64,000 nt of DNA from Oryza sativa Japonica Group. Its lineage: Eukaryota > Streptophyta > Magnoliopsida > Poales > Poaceae. Location of the stretch: contig NC_089036.1 in assembly GCF_034140825.1 (NCBI RefSeq), positions 1,135,001 through 1,199,000 of the forward strand, in the 5' to 3' direction. The position numbers and the translations under genes were made by a program. A model generated the notes under the pieces. The model saw nothing but the letters and a program-made list of their open reading frames with translations, did no database searches and had not been told where the DNA came from. Below, piece after piece: positions 1 through 12,327 of the stretch (position 1 is the first letter of the stretch; every line of letters starts with the position of its first letter).

Positions 1-57
1 GAAAAGTGAAAAAATGACACCGAGGGGCACAAAGCAGTACCAGGCACCGAGGGGCTT

Positions 58-1717
58 CTATCTTTGTGGGATGAATTGTACTATTATCAAACTGCACTTT
101 CAGTTGCTTCCGACTGCAAACAGAAATAATCAAATAAACATGGAGAGACCATTTACCAAAATACAATACGAGATACGACAGCCATGAGCAATTTCCAACC
201 TGTTATTGTAGTCTTTAGATGGGCTCGGTAAATTCGTTACAATTCCCAAAGAAATATCATGTATTTGCCCATCATTTGACAAAGTTGGATTTGTGTTGTT
301 GCAGGTACCACCACAAGGCACATGATTTATTTGTGAAACATTGCCAGTTCGTTCCACTGGTTCATCAAGGGCAGGTTGGTTAGCTACTTCCGTACCGGCA
401 GTTGGCAATGCCGATATTTTCTCATCCACCTTTGTTGCTCCTGTAGAAGTAACCAGTCAATTATATATGCAACACATTGTCAAAAAGATGCTGAATATAG
501 TGATTAATACGATAATAGCAAGTCAAACACTCAAACTGCAAACATACCTGCTGAATAAGACACTGAAGTAACATTTAAATCTAAGTTATCTTCTGCCATT
601 CCTCTGTCGGACGACAGTTCACAAAGATGGGGTATTTGAGATAAAGATAGCAAAGCATCCACAACTACCTCCTCCTCCTTCGAAAAATGATTCGCCAACT
701 GCTAAGCAAGAATGAAGAAAAAATGATTCATTTTCAATATTTGGTCCTGCCTCTTGACAAAATGAAGAGATATTTATGAGCACAAAAACTTACCGGAATT
801 GCATTACATCTTGTTTCTCGATCCATAAGGAAAGTCTGAGAGCTGATAGCTGAAAGATGGCGCCTCTTCTTGACATGCCGCGGTGATGTAGAAACAGTTT
901 GACTGGCACGTTTATTTATGGCTGAAAGTAGGGGGAAAACAGAATTTAAATATTAACTCAGAAATGTAAATCTTTAATCTATAATTTGAACTGTTATTTT
1001 CAGTACTCAAAACACTTTAGTTAATAAAACATCTAATATGTGTATGCACCAGAGCTCACGGAATTAAAATGAAAATGGTATGTTCAAATATCATAGCGAA
1101 CCATCAGTTTGGGTTTTGTGTTCTCACAGGTGAATAGTACCCACCTTAATTAAAAAAATGCACTCTATATTTTCTATCCCGCTGTAAAATCTTACAGTAT
1201 TATATGCTAAAAGTCTTGCGAGAAAAAATAGCACAGCATATTCACTTAGCCCCACCATAGATGTAAACTAAAAGGAAAAGGCATGATAAAAGCACACGAA
1301 ATAAGTTGTCCCTTTCTATAGCTCTGAGAGAGAGGATATACAGTGATTAGTACTCCTACCTGATCTTAATTTTCTAGGAACCGGTGGATCAATAGCATCA
1401 CAATCCTCAGCCACCTTTGAAACAGAAAAATGAACAAAAAAGATGTACATAAAGAACAGGAAGCAAATGATTGAACAGCAGAGAAGGCTAATAAACGGGA
1501 CACAAACCTTCCCAAGGCTCTTCACTCTCTTCCTACTAATCAGACTGCTGAAGCTAGCTGTGGTCAGTGAGGAGAGCACTGTATCATCGTAGTCTCCATC
1601 AGAACCTCCTTCCTCCCCTTTCATGTCCATGTCAGTGTTGCTTAATCTCCACTTCAAAACCTTTGCCTTTCCTTTCTTCTGCCTAGATATCAGGTTTAGA
1701 TCTCCACCTTCACTCAT
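58..1717 (-). CDS. Unrecognised plant nuclear-looking protein, six predicted exons
   Basis: I do not recognise this gene. Six exons join in frame with good GT-AG sites: 1717-1508, 1414-1360, 921-794, 698-548, 440-200 and, less surely, 91-58, giving about 272 residues. The start ATG at 1717 follows a clear acceptor in the leader (exon edge 1731). The N-terminal 70 residues are rich in Lys, Ser and acidic runs. Exons 2-3 carry basic stretches (PRKLRS, HVKKRRH) that look like nuclear localisation signals. Exon 4 has the most family-like block, FSKEEEVVVDALLSLSQIP, predicted amphipathic helix, followed by an acidic stretch. No known catalytic domain or zinc cluster is visible. The 3' end is uncertain: if the exon-5 donor at 199 is not used, the frame stops at 130 instead, and the gene could also continue past the left edge. 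Proteins with a similar E/D-rich helix occur as uncharacterised plant proteins, from memory only. Confidence 0.5.
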
Positions 1718-1731
1718 ATTTTTGTTGTTGT

Positions 1732-4301
1732 CTGTAAACAATGTACAGAGGCGACTGGCATTAGATATCGTGTGTAACTTTGTACTCCGGTAACTAAAGA
1801 ATTTTATCTTTTGAAAGGTTGTAGGTACAGTTTTTAGTTTCACCGTACTCCAGTTTAGATAAACTAATCGTTTAGAACCAATAAGCACTTCATCCAAGTG
1901 TTTAGTTCAGAGTCTTTTTAAATAGTTTTTGTTGACAAAATATTTTTAAATAGTTAAGAATCAGATGACACTCTTGGAAATAATGCACTATTCATCTGAT
2001 GAAAAGGTGTACAGCTACAGAACCTGTATATTAAAAAAAAAGAAAATAAAAGCAATATATAGAATCATTTAAAAAGGAAAAGCAGGAGGAAAAATAAGCT
2101 CATTGGTGAATGTCATATCATGCTGCGAGGAGAACTTTGTGTTGTGAAAAGGATAGTAATCACAAGGTATGGCTTGGGGTGCATATCTACACGTAAGCAG
2201 TAGGTGACAATCGTTAAGACCCAAGACAACATCATAATATTTTGGAGATTTCTTCACGAAAGTTTAACCTCATCGAACCATCCAAAACCAGAAAGGTCTA
2301 AACAATAAAACTTTCCCCGAAAAAAAGGTACTACCAAAAAAAAAGAGGTTTCTTGTGGTGTGTGATCGATGGTGAGGAAAGTTGGCATATTTTGTATGAG
2401 CTCATCCATCCAAAGTTCCAAACCAAAAGGCCAAACCTTATATTGACTGTTTAAACATAAATTCATGACAAACCTAGATTCACTGTCTGAACATAAACTC
2501 ATGACAAACTTAATTTGACCTTATATTGACTAATACAAATTCATGACAAGCTTGTACAACTACTGCTTAGTGCTTACTCTACTCATATATGATGTAATCA
2601 TTTACTCTAGCTACTATGCAGTAGTGGTGGTCTCTAGCCAACCCCCTAGCAGTAGTACACTAGATGGTGTGATCCTGCCCAAAGCAATACTACAAGGGTG
2701 CTAATTTTCCAAGAAAATAACCTTAAAATGGGGTTTCAAAAAGAAAATAACCTTAAAACCAATCACAGCGCCATACTAGGACCCTATATCAAGGTGATCA
2801 GTGGGGCCCACCAGAGTGGAACAAAAGAACAAAAAAGAGCACCAGAAAAGATTATTTTTTTATTTGTAAGGATGCATTAGGAAAGGCAAAGGAGAGATAA
2901 TTAAGATAAGGGGCATTTTGGGGAAAGATATATGCATGAGTGAGAAAGGAAAGCTGCTGGGTTAGTTCACTGTAACCATCTGGACTGGACACATGAGAGA
3001 GAAGAGAGAAGAGAGAGAGACCACTGGGGCAGAAGAGAACAGAACATTACATACCAGCAGCAGCAGCAGCAGCAGTAGGAGAGGAGGAAGAGGAGGAGCC
3101 ACTCCTTATCATGTGTCTTCTTGTGAGCCCAGCCACCAGCTTCTCCCTCTTCTTCTCCATATCCACCATCCAAAAGGTTATATGCCCAAAAGATCTCAGA
3201 AAATCTCCATCTCCCTTTCTCTCCTCTCCTCCACACTTACCATAGGCCTACACTACACACAACAAATGCAGCAGTAATCAGTATGAATGAATACAAGAAG
3301 ATATACACACACAGAGAGACTCAACAACAAAGTGAACTCCAGCTTTATGGAAGAGGAGTAATGCTAGTATTGAGACAAGGAGACAGCATCCAGAGGGTCA
3401 GCAGTACAATGGAAGCAAAGGCAATACCAAAAGGTTAGGATAAAAAAAGGGGGAGTTATGCAGCTTGGTCCTGTGTGATGAAATGCAGAAGAATTAGATG
3501 CTAGCAAAGCTGATGAGGGAAGGGGGGAAAGGTGATAGAAAAAGAAGAATTTTTTTTCTCTGGTGGTGTTTCTTGACTGGAAAAGATTCATGGATCTTTA
3601 GCCCCCCAAGAATCTCAAAAAGAAAAAAAAAGACTGCATAGAGTTGCAAATCATTATCCAGATCCAACCAAAGACACCATCTTTCTGAATTCTTCAGGGT
3701 AAAAATGAAATAAGATTTTGGCTCCCATTCGCTGCAGGGAAAAGATAGAGATAAGATCACTCTGCGCACATGGTCGCATCGCACCTTGGAAAATGAATTC
3801 AGGGTATTCTCCCCCACACAAAAGGCTTGTGAATTTTAACGTCAAATGCTCTGTCCGTTTCAAGAAAAGGAAGTAGTAATAAACTATTTAATTCATGCTA
3901 CTAAACTAGTCATATGATTTGATTTGCAGTGAACTCCACATTTCATACCCTTTTGTCTCGAAATCGAAATTATGCCAAGAAGTTAATCAAACAAACGATG
4001 GAGACGAAGCATGTAGCAAAAACATAAACCAAACCGCGAAATCAAAGCCAACCGAAATAAGATAGACAGACAGAACAGCGGTCAAGCCCATCCTGAAATC
4101 GAGACGCAACCACGACATCAAAGAAACCGCAAGAAACAGGGCAGAATTGCAGGGCAGTTGATGAAGAAGAAGAAGAAGAAGAAGAAGAAGAAGAAGAAGA
4201 AGAAGAACACAATCCACAACCAAAACCAGCAGATGAATCCCCCTTCCCTTCCTCCAATCCATCCATCCATCCATACAAACAGACCACTCCGAAGCACTAA
4301 C
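1732..4301 (-). other. Probable 2.6-kb leader intron of the unrecognised gene
   Basis: The stretch lies between a likely 5' leader exon ending at 4302 (donor GTTAGT on the minus strand) and the acceptor before 1731. Both strands contain only short, low-complexity frames: poly-A runs, an AGC microsatellite at 3057-3075 and purine-rich GAGA tracts. I see no convincing coding exon here. The splice pairing is inferred from consensus sites only. Confidence 0.35.
4163..4207. repeat. (GAA)n microsatellite
   Basis: About 15 uninterrupted GAA/AGA units. It lies in the presumed leader intron of the flanking minus-strand gene and is likely polymorphic between cultivars. Confidence 0.9.
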
Positions 4302-4450
4302 CTCCAGTCATATGCCTATGCACCGATCCATCTCTCCCTCCCTCTCTCCAAGCTTCTTGATCAGCAGCAACAGAGAGAGATAAAGAGAAAGAGAAAGAGA
4401 AAGAGAAGATGCGAGATGGAGATGGAGAAGAAGGCGAGGAGGCGAGCGAG
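4302..4450 (-). other. Probable 5' leader exon (pyrimidine-rich)
   Basis: Read on the minus strand this is a TCTCTT-rich leader ending in ...GACTGGAG followed by a GTTAGT donor. CT-rich leader exons followed by a long first intron are common in rice regulatory genes. The upstream limit is a guess. The frames through it are low-complexity Ser/Leu runs and are not called as coding. Confidence 0.35.
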
Positions 4451-4699
4451 CGAGGGAGAGAAGGGATGAGTAAATGCGAGGTGGAATGGAAGAGCAGCAA
4501 CTGCAGGAGACGTCGCGCTTTTTGTTGGCCGCTTTGGCGTGGGCAGAAACGGAAACCTTGCATCTGCATGCGCTGCGCTGCGGCTGCCACTGCACTTGCA
4601 TCTGCGGCTCACTGCCCCACATGTACTACCACTTCCTGTATAGACCAACCAAACACCAATACAGCAAAGGTGAAACCAAGGTGGATGGTGGTGGTGATT

Positions 4700-5925
4700 G
4701 GTGCAGGGTGATCTGCTCCTGCTTCTATGGCAATCCCTATCTCCCACTTAAAAAATATCCCCAATCTCTCTTTCTAACTGGGTATTTAGAGCAAAATATT
4801 GTTATTGTGGGTTATCTATTATTCTAGTTCTTATTGTTGCCTGACTATTAGCTCTCTTTGAGAGGTTTTTTTAATAAGTAGCTATAGCTTCTTTTAAGTA
4901 AAGGCTGGAATTTATATTCCATTATTAAACAAGCTAAATAATTTTTAGAAAAAACCTTAATAAATAATTAAAAATAAATGGTCTAATCAGTAATGCAATA
5001 GAACAAAGTTTTAGCTTTTATTGCAGTCAAGGCCTAATTATCTATTATATAAAAAAATACTGAAATTTTGGTATGGTTGGTTGCTTGATTTTATCTCTGC
5101 TGCATCCACAGTTTTAATTAATCTAACCTTATTTTTTAAAAAAAACTTAATAGATTTATTAGTTTATTAAAACGAGTGGTCTAAGTAATACAATAGAATA
5201 CAATTTTATGATAAAACACATATTCTTTTAGGAGGTAGAGCATTATAGTTCATTTCGGTCATCTGGTAAACAATATGAAAAGGAAAACATGGTAACATGT
5301 GTGTGATTAGCTAGCTGTAATTAAAAGTGCAATCAAGGCAAAGTTATGGATGAATCTACCACGTGTAAATATGGAGTCCTCTCTGTTGGCATGTGATTAA
5401 TTGTACCACTCTTTGTACAATCTGCTCTGGTCCATTTACAATATCACATCTGAACGTACTGATTCCAATTATACACCGCGATATACTATATCTTTTGATT
5501 TAATGGAGGAGAACATGCAAATATGCAATTCAAATGGCTCAAGATGATTTTCTTGGAAGAGAGTAGAAATGAGATCATGCATACACATGAGTTAGGAACT
5601 CATCCCGCGCATACGCAAAACGGACAACTCATTAGTACATGATTAATTATGTATTACAAAACAGAGTAGTTATTTTTTTTAGAATAGTACTAATATGATT
5701 TTTAAAAATAACTTTTCTATAGAGTTTTTTTGAAAAACACAAAGTTTAGTAATTAAAAAAAATGTACGCGTGAAAAACGACAAACATAAGGTGGAAAATA
5801 TGGCTGCCGAACAGAGCCAAAATCAGTTGCAGTGTGCAGAGGTGTCAGTGACTCATGGATTAGACAGCATGCCACCAAAACAGAGAAAAAAAGAGATAGC
5901 AATACGATTACTATGCTAGTCTCAC
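4700..5925. other. AT-rich intergenic spacer
   Basis: No coding region is visible. The sequence is AT-rich, with two loosely similar blocks around 4920-5030 and 5120-5230 (both contain a GTGGTCTAA/ATGGTCTAA plus AATAGAA motif) that look like decayed copies of one MITE. A further MITE-like AT-rich block with an ACGCGTGAAAAACG end lies near 5620-5780. Confidence 0.5.
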
Positions 5926-5930
5926 TGGCA

Positions 5931-6470
5931 CGTGGGCCATGCAGCTGACGCAGCACAGCACCGTGTCTCAAGGGCTGTCCAGAGTTTGTGTGGGCCACAA
6001 ACTAACTACGCACAGAAGGTTCAATGGGCCCATATTTGCAATCCGTTCTGGCCCAATACCTGACAGCCCACAGCAAGCCCACCAGAGAGCTGGGCCCACG
6101 CGTCAGTTACACGTAGCGCGTGTCCCCTCTCGTTTGCCTCCGAATCGGGTAAAGCCGCCGGTGGACGGAATCGACGGCGGAGATCCCATCCCTTCCCCTT
6201 CGCCTTCACATATTCCTTCCCCCTCCAATCCCAACACAGCAGCAGCAATTCTTTACTTACCGTCTTTGCAACCTTATCCACCTCCTAACCACTCACTGAC
6301 ATCTTGGACCCACACCCCAGATCTAGCCCTCCCCGCGCCGGGTATAAAACCCGTCACGTTTCCCCCCATCCTTTACCAATGCCCCCGTCGCGAGCGCGTC
6401 CACGTCAGCAAAGTCCCTGCATGACCCACCGGTGACACTGCCAGGTGGGTCCTTCTTCCTCCTGGGCCCA
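5931..6470 (+). promoter_or_regulatory. Promoter region with six TGGGCC/GGCCCA motifs
   Basis: TGGGCC or its complement occurs at about 5933, 5991, 6025, 6050, 6091 and 6463, several as TGGGCCCAC. These are site II elements, which in plants bind TCP-class factors and mark housekeeping and growth-linked genes. A TATAAAA lies at 6343-6349. Together they precede the HVA22-like gene, whose leader exon ends at 6790. The region could also serve an unseen divergent transcript. Confidence 0.6.
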
Positions 6471-7473
6471 CAGTCAGTGACTACGCGTAGCGGACGGGAA
6501 GAGAAAAGGTAAATTATTTACTCTTACGATTACGCTAATTTCCTCGCGTCCTTTGCTTGCTTAGATTATCCCCAAAAAGGAAATTATTAAACTCAAAAGA
6601 CTCTTGTATTTTCTCTCCCCTTGGTTTTGAATTCGCTCGCCGCCGACGCGGGTGGCTTCCGTCGAGAAGCTTCTGGAAGCTTCCGGGACCGGGGCGCCGT
6701 CCCCCGCCTCGGCGTTCGTGCGTGCGGCGGCGAGGCGGCCCGTGGCTCGGCGATCGATCCGTTGCTTGCTTGCTTGCTGCGGGAGGAAAGGTATTCCCCT
6801 CTCGTTAGGATTCGATTTCCCGTACACGTTACGAATATTAGCTTGTGGTTTTAGATGTGGATTAGGCGGCTGCTGCTGCCGTAGTAGTAGCGGAGCTGCG
6901 ATTTCTGCGCTTCGGTGGTGTTTCCGCTGCTGCAATCGCCCCGCGCGAGGTGGCGTTCGGTTCAAAGCTGTGCGCATTTGGGGAGATTTGCGAGTCAAAT
7001 GTAGCGATTCCCTGTGTGCTCCGTTGATTTATCCGCCTAGGTAGGCATTAGACTCGTCTGAATTGCGGGGAGCGGTTTTGGCTGTTCGTTTGATTTCTAC
7101 CTGTGTGCTTCCATTTTATTCGTTTTCAAACTTCCGAAACTAATATATGTTTTCAGCATGTTTAGGTTATTTGGTTTGGTCTTGTCTGTACTAGTAATCA
7201 TGTGGATTCCTCCTATTGCTTGTAGTGCTTGTAGTAATCAAAAGGGTTCCTGGAAGTTGCTATGATGCTACCATGATTGAACACTGCACTTTTAAATGCA
7301 CAATTGATCATGCAGTAGGAAAGGAGTGCTTCCATTTATTCATGTCTGCTGTTCTGCAATTGCTCCTGTAAATTTGATGCTCATAGTCCATCTTTGTTTT
7401 CCTAGGCCATTTTTGCTCAAAAAAACTGTATACCCCATGCTCTAACAGATGTTTCTGTGAAATAGGGCTCAAG

Positions 7474-10400
7474 ATGGTCGTCTCAATCATTACCAGAGCT
7501 TTAATGTAAGTAGCAGCGGTAGTTTCCTTTTAATTTCTGGAAAGGGGCAATGATTTTGGCCACACCTGTTATGTGTTTTGCTATCTTTTGATTTTGCAGA
7601 CTTATTCTTGGATATGCATACCCAGCCTATGATTGCTACAAGACAGTGGAGCTGAACAGACCTGAGGTTGAGCAGTTGCGGTTCTGGTGTCAGTACTGGT
7701 TTGTATTGGACACCCCCTTTACTTTAGACTATCATTCTTGGATTTAATTCTCTACTTGATCACATGCTCAGTGATGATTTTACAGGATTTTACTAGCAGT
7801 TCTAACTGTTTTTGAGAGAGTTGGGGATAATTTTGTATCATGGTAATGTGGCCATCTGTTATTGTGGTTTTTTTTGTGGTTGCAGTTTGGAGGGAACTTT
7901 CATGCTTGCTGATGATGATTTTGTTATCATACAGGTTACCAATGTATAGTGAAGCAAAGCTGGCATTTATCGTGTATCTATGGTATCCCAAGACACAGGT
8001 ATGAATTTCTTATCTCTTTTTAATTTCAAAATCGTATGGCTTTTGTAATGGAGAGCATTTTCAGGGCACTTCCTATGTGTATGAGTCATTCTTCAAGCCG
8101 TACATTGGCAAACATGAAGCTGAAATTGATCGCAATCTACTTGAGTTGAGGACTAGAGCTGGTGATATGGCAGTTCATTACTTCCAGAAGATCGCAGACT
8201 ACAGTCACACAAGGTTCTATGAAATCTTGCAATATATTGCTTCGCAGTCAGAGGCTCAAAGATCTCGTCCTCAGGTACTTCAGAAAACTCTTGAAGTTGC
8301 TTGCCAGCCATAATCTCTCAGTTACTTCCATTTGCTGGTGGAAGTTAGAAGAATAGGTCTGCAGCATCGTCTCTCTCTTGGGCAGATCGGAACTAGTAAT
8401 CTTCATGATTCATGATTGTATTTAAAATTTCAGAATCAAATGCATGCAGTAACATACGCATTCAGCAAATTTGACATACCTATGAGGTTATGACCTATTG
8501 GTTCTATATTCCTTTCAGCCCTGCATTTTTCACATCCCATGTCTACCATTAGGTATTTAGGTTCATATTTGTGTTGCTGTTGATGAGATGCACAATCATT
8601 TTCATAAGTAAGACTTAGCTTAATCGTGGTATAAATGTACTACCAAGCCTTTCTATGGAAAGGTCTGACATATGCATTTCAGTGCATTTTTTCTTCTTAG
8701 TGCTTGAAGAATTTGGGTTACTATATGATATATGAATTTGATTCTGATCCTGTGGGATATTTACTGAACTAACAATGAAAATCCAACTTAAAAATAATAT
8801 CGCGAGGTTCCAGAAAGATAGTTAACCTAATGCCATTTCAGTGGATTATTCACTATTTCTCTATCAGTGGTACCTTTTTTGAGAACTTATGTGCAGCTGT
8901 TTGAAAGGCTGTGTTTGACTGCTTGTTGTTGAGAAGTTCACGCCAACTGAATGTATATGTCCGGCTACGTGATCACCATCTAGCGACTTACATTTTTCTT
9001 GTTTGTTTCATCAATGGGTCTGTTAGGGGGAACCAATAGTTTTAAACACAGTAGCTTATTTTTTAAAATCTAAATTAAGCATTGTTCTTAGATGTATTAG
9101 TAATATCTGTTGTTAGCTGGTGTCCTTTATTTCTCTGGATTATTTCTGAGCTTAGGAGCTTGAGCTAATTTGACCATGCTGAATCAATTTCTTAATATGG
9201 TAGTTTTACTAGTTCTTGTTGTAAGGTGCTGGAAAGTTTCTAAAATTGCTTCAGCAAGAGAAGCACAACCAAGTGGATCCGATTCATTTAGGTCGTGTGT
9301 TATTGTGGTTATCTTTTGCCAAGCTCCCTTAGCAGTGACTCCTAACTAGGGAAGTTATTTTGCGCCCTAATTCCATCTGTGTTTCAAACATGACCCTTTA
9401 TTTTATTATCTTAACTTGGTTAATCATGGTGCTGATTTTACCCTCCAAATAACCTGGGTCCACGAACCAATTGTTTTTTGGGTCTCTAGGAATAGGATGT
9501 GGAACCTTGCTGATGTCGAAATGGACCTATTATATGTTTATTAGGAGTAAATGTATAGGCGCTTCATAGTTCTGAAGTTGCTATTTTTTGTGTTCCAACC
9601 TTTCTTGTCTTGTTATTTTACCATATTTATAATTTTTTTGACTGTTTCATATAAACTATTCATTTTGTTACATGGAAATTACCGTGTATAGTTTGGCAAT
9701 GCAAATATTTGTGGTCATTTTCTGGCAGGGTTCAAGTTGAACATCTCCAATTTATTTTTGCTTCTAGCAAAGTTTTTTTTTTTTTTGCAGGGATGCTTCT
9801 AGCAAAGTTTGTTTCATGCACATTTTTTCTCATGTTAAATTATTACTACCACCATCACACTCATTATGATGTTACACTACTCGTCATAGTACTAATGTAT
9901 GTTCAGTTTACTGACAAAGTAGGCTATCTGGGCACAGTTTACTGACAAAGTTGGTTAAATTAAAACTACCACCATCACACTCATTTTCAGTTTACTAATG
10001 TATGTCTAGTAAAGTTGTTGACATGATGCATGATTGAGTTGTTATCTGAGCACTTAGAGGTGTAATATCCGCTTCATGTTTCTCAGTTGTATGTTCAGAT
10101 GATTGTTTTTGAACTAGATATTTATTACTACCTTCATATTTTAATGTATGACGCCGTTGACTTTTTATCAAACGTTTGACCATTCGTCTTATTCAAAAAA
10201 TTTATGTAATTATTATTTATTTTATTGTGATTTGATTCATCATTAAATGTTCTTTAAGCATGACATAAATATTTTCATATTTGCACAAAATTTTTAAATA
10301 AAACAAATGGTCAAACGTTGGTCGAAAAGTCAACGGCGTCATACGTTACGATACGGAGGGAGTATTTATTATCGCGTGATGCCTGCATCAGCTTATATCT

Positions 10401-10827
10401 GTGTAGAGCTACGACCTGACTCTCAACGTCTCTGTTTCTGCAGGCACAGCAACACCAGCAGCGTCCACCACCTCCACGGACTCGGCAGGTGAACCCTGCA
10501 CCGCCGCCTGTTCCTTCACCGTCAGCGCCTCCGCTGCCGCCACAGCCTCCGCCGCCAAGGAACCAAGCTCAAGCTGACAAGGCCCCAATTCCGGTCGCCC
10601 CTCCAGGCGCCGCCGTGCCTCCTGCACAGCCACAGCCACAGCCACCTCAAGCAGGCGCTGAAGCCGTCACAACGGAGAGCACCGAGGCGACGCAGGCGGC
10701 CAATCCACCGGCGACGACGGCGAGCAACCCGCATCAAGCGCCGGTAATACCCGACGAGGAGACGCTCATCCAGGAGGCGATCCGGATGACACGGAGCCGG
10801 CTCAGGAGGCGCATGGGTGGAGCTTGA
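7474..10827 (+). CDS. HVA22-like protein (TB2/DP1/REEP family, HVA22i/j type)
   Basis: HVA22/REEP proteins are ER membrane-shaping proteins; barley HVA22 is ABA-induced and linked to vesicle traffic. Exons are 7474-7505, 7600-7698, 7786-7842, 7935-7998, 8065-8274 and 10444-10827, giving 281 residues. All junctions keep frame. The TB2/DP1 core covers residues 1 to about 110: GYAYPAYDCYKTVELNRP, then FWCQYW, then LTVFERVGDNFVSWLPMY and YLWYPKTQGTSYVYESFF. It contains paired hydrophobic hairpins and is followed by a long amphipathic helix. Exon 6 encodes a Pro/Gln/Ala-rich tail ending in a basic helix (MTRSRLRRRMGGA), as in Arabidopsis HVA22i/j. A leader exon probably ends at 6790 and splices to 7466, eight bases before the ATG. 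Intron 5 is 2.2 kb and holds a Stowaway-like MITE. Family assignment is firm; the exact paralogue is not. Confidence 0.9.
10126..10364. mobile_element. Stowaway-like MITE, 239 bp, in HVA22 intron 5
   Basis: The element is bounded by TA and has long inverted ends: the left arm has GACGCCGTTGACTTTT and GTTTGACCATTCGT, and the right arm has the complements ending ACGGAGGGAGTA. Copies of the same family occur at 33680-33911, 60925-61176 and (decayed) 61536-61722. It is non-autonomous with no coding capacity. Confidence 0.85.
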
Positions 10828-11426
10828 ACTGGACCGCCGCCGATGTACGTAAAGCTCCCACGCCACGGGATCATTTCTCGTCATACGTTTCGCTCTCGAC
10901 GCAGGGTGCACACTGCACTGCATGCACATCCTGAAATCTGAATCCTGTGTAAAAAAAAAAAAACAATCTGAAGCCTGTTGGTTTCGTTTCGCGGTTTCGC
11001 AATTGTGTATAGATCCCACCAGGTCACCAGGAAGTAGAACAGTAGATTGATGGACATTGTGATGGCACGAGAAGATCAGTAACCGAGTACATTGGTAAAG
11101 AAAGAAAGATACTTGGTTGGTAGATGATATGTGAATGTGAGCAACTTAGGACAATTGTCCCTCATCTCCTTGCCCTGTGACAATTGTCCTTTCCTCCTTG
11201 CCGACGATAAGATACAAGCTGATTCTTTTCTTTTCTATCACTCTCAAGATACTCTTCGGCCTGAAAAAATTGAGGATATATTGCCAAAGCTGAAGTCACA
11301 TCTTTGTCACACACGAGAATCTCATGGTAATGCAAGAACTTCATTGTCTGCTAAGGAAATCAAAGTTTGCACTTAGTTTCATCCCTGCCAATATGATACC
11401 TTCATATATTTCCTCATAAAGTATAA

Positions 11427-11754
11427 GGCCCTGTTTAGTTTGCGAAAAGAATTTTTTTTTGGATGTCACATTGGACGACCGGATGTCGGAAGCGGTTTTC
11501 GGACACGAATGAAAAAACTAATTTCATAACTCGTCTGGAAACCGTGAGGTAAATTTTTTTAGCCTAATTAAACCGTCATTAGCACATATGAGTTACTGTA
11601 GCACTTATAGCTAATTATGGACTAATTCGTCTCGTGACTTTCATGTAAACTGTGCAATTAGTTTTTCTTTTTATTTATATTTAATGCTCTATGTATGTAT
11701 CCAAAGATTTGATGTGATGTTTTTGGGGAAAAAAATTGGGTACTAAACCAGGCC
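11427..11754. mobile_element. Tourist-type MITE (PIF/Harbinger), 328 bp
   Basis: Termini are GGCCCTGTTTAGTT and its complement (...TACTAAACCAGGCC). The element is flanked by a TAA target duplication on both sides (11424-11426 and 11755-11757), the hallmark of Tourist/PIF-Harbinger MITEs. The interior matches the elements at 33316-33660 and 15190-15534. Confidence 0.9.
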
Positions 11755-12183
11755 TAAATCACTCCATATCTAAACTTCCGAGGCCATCTTTCAGCAGACC
11801 TAGATAAAAGAAAACAACAACAACAAACGAACGAAACTTCGACCTCGTTTTATATTTCGTTTGTGAACTTGTGATGGCACCCCAAAAAAGGGGGAAAAAA
11901 TGTCAGGCAAGAAGCCAACGAAACTTCGACCTCGTTTTATATTTCAGAACTAACTTCGACCTCGTTGATAGACGATGCTTCCTATGTGAAGATCAGCTAC
12001 AGGTTTACTTTTGTCATTCTCGAAAGTCCCTATCTGTGTCGCTCTAGTTGAAATTTCGCCAAAGCACTGAGACCAGGAGCCAACCTGGATCAGGTCCCAG
12101 CTAGCTGTTGATGGCAACCTGGTTGGCTGCTTCCTACAACCTTATGTTCCATTCCGTTGTGCCAGATATTTAGACATATACAG

Positions 12184-12327
12184 TACTTCATCCGTTTCAC
12201 AATGTAAGTCATTATAGCATTTCCCTCATTTATATTAATATTAATGAATCTAGATGTCTAGATTTATTAATATCAATATGAATGTGAGAAATGTTAGAAT
12301 GACTTACATTGTGAAACGGAGAGAGTA
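12184..12327. mobile_element. Stowaway MITE, 144-bp near-perfect hairpin
   Basis: The element has TA at both ends, and its arms (CCGTTTCACAATGTAAGTCATT and complement) fold into a nearly complete palindrome with a short loop. This fits a Tc1/mariner-derived Stowaway MITE. Such hairpins can give small RNAs if read through. Confidence 0.9.

Noticed and set aside
3360-3860. Possible microRNA precursor in the leader intron
   Set aside because: I compared by eye with common plant microRNA sequences (miR156, 160, 164, 166, 172, 319, 390, 396, 529) and saw no match or strong foldback.
2967-4747. Short frames on both strands around 3-4.7 kb
   Set aside because: They are made of homopolymer Ser, Leu, Lys or Arg runs from microsatellites and CT/GA tracts.
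10522-11019. 165-residue minus-strand frame over HVA22 exon 6
   Set aside because: It is the complement of the Pro/Gln/Ala-rich tail and shows no domain.
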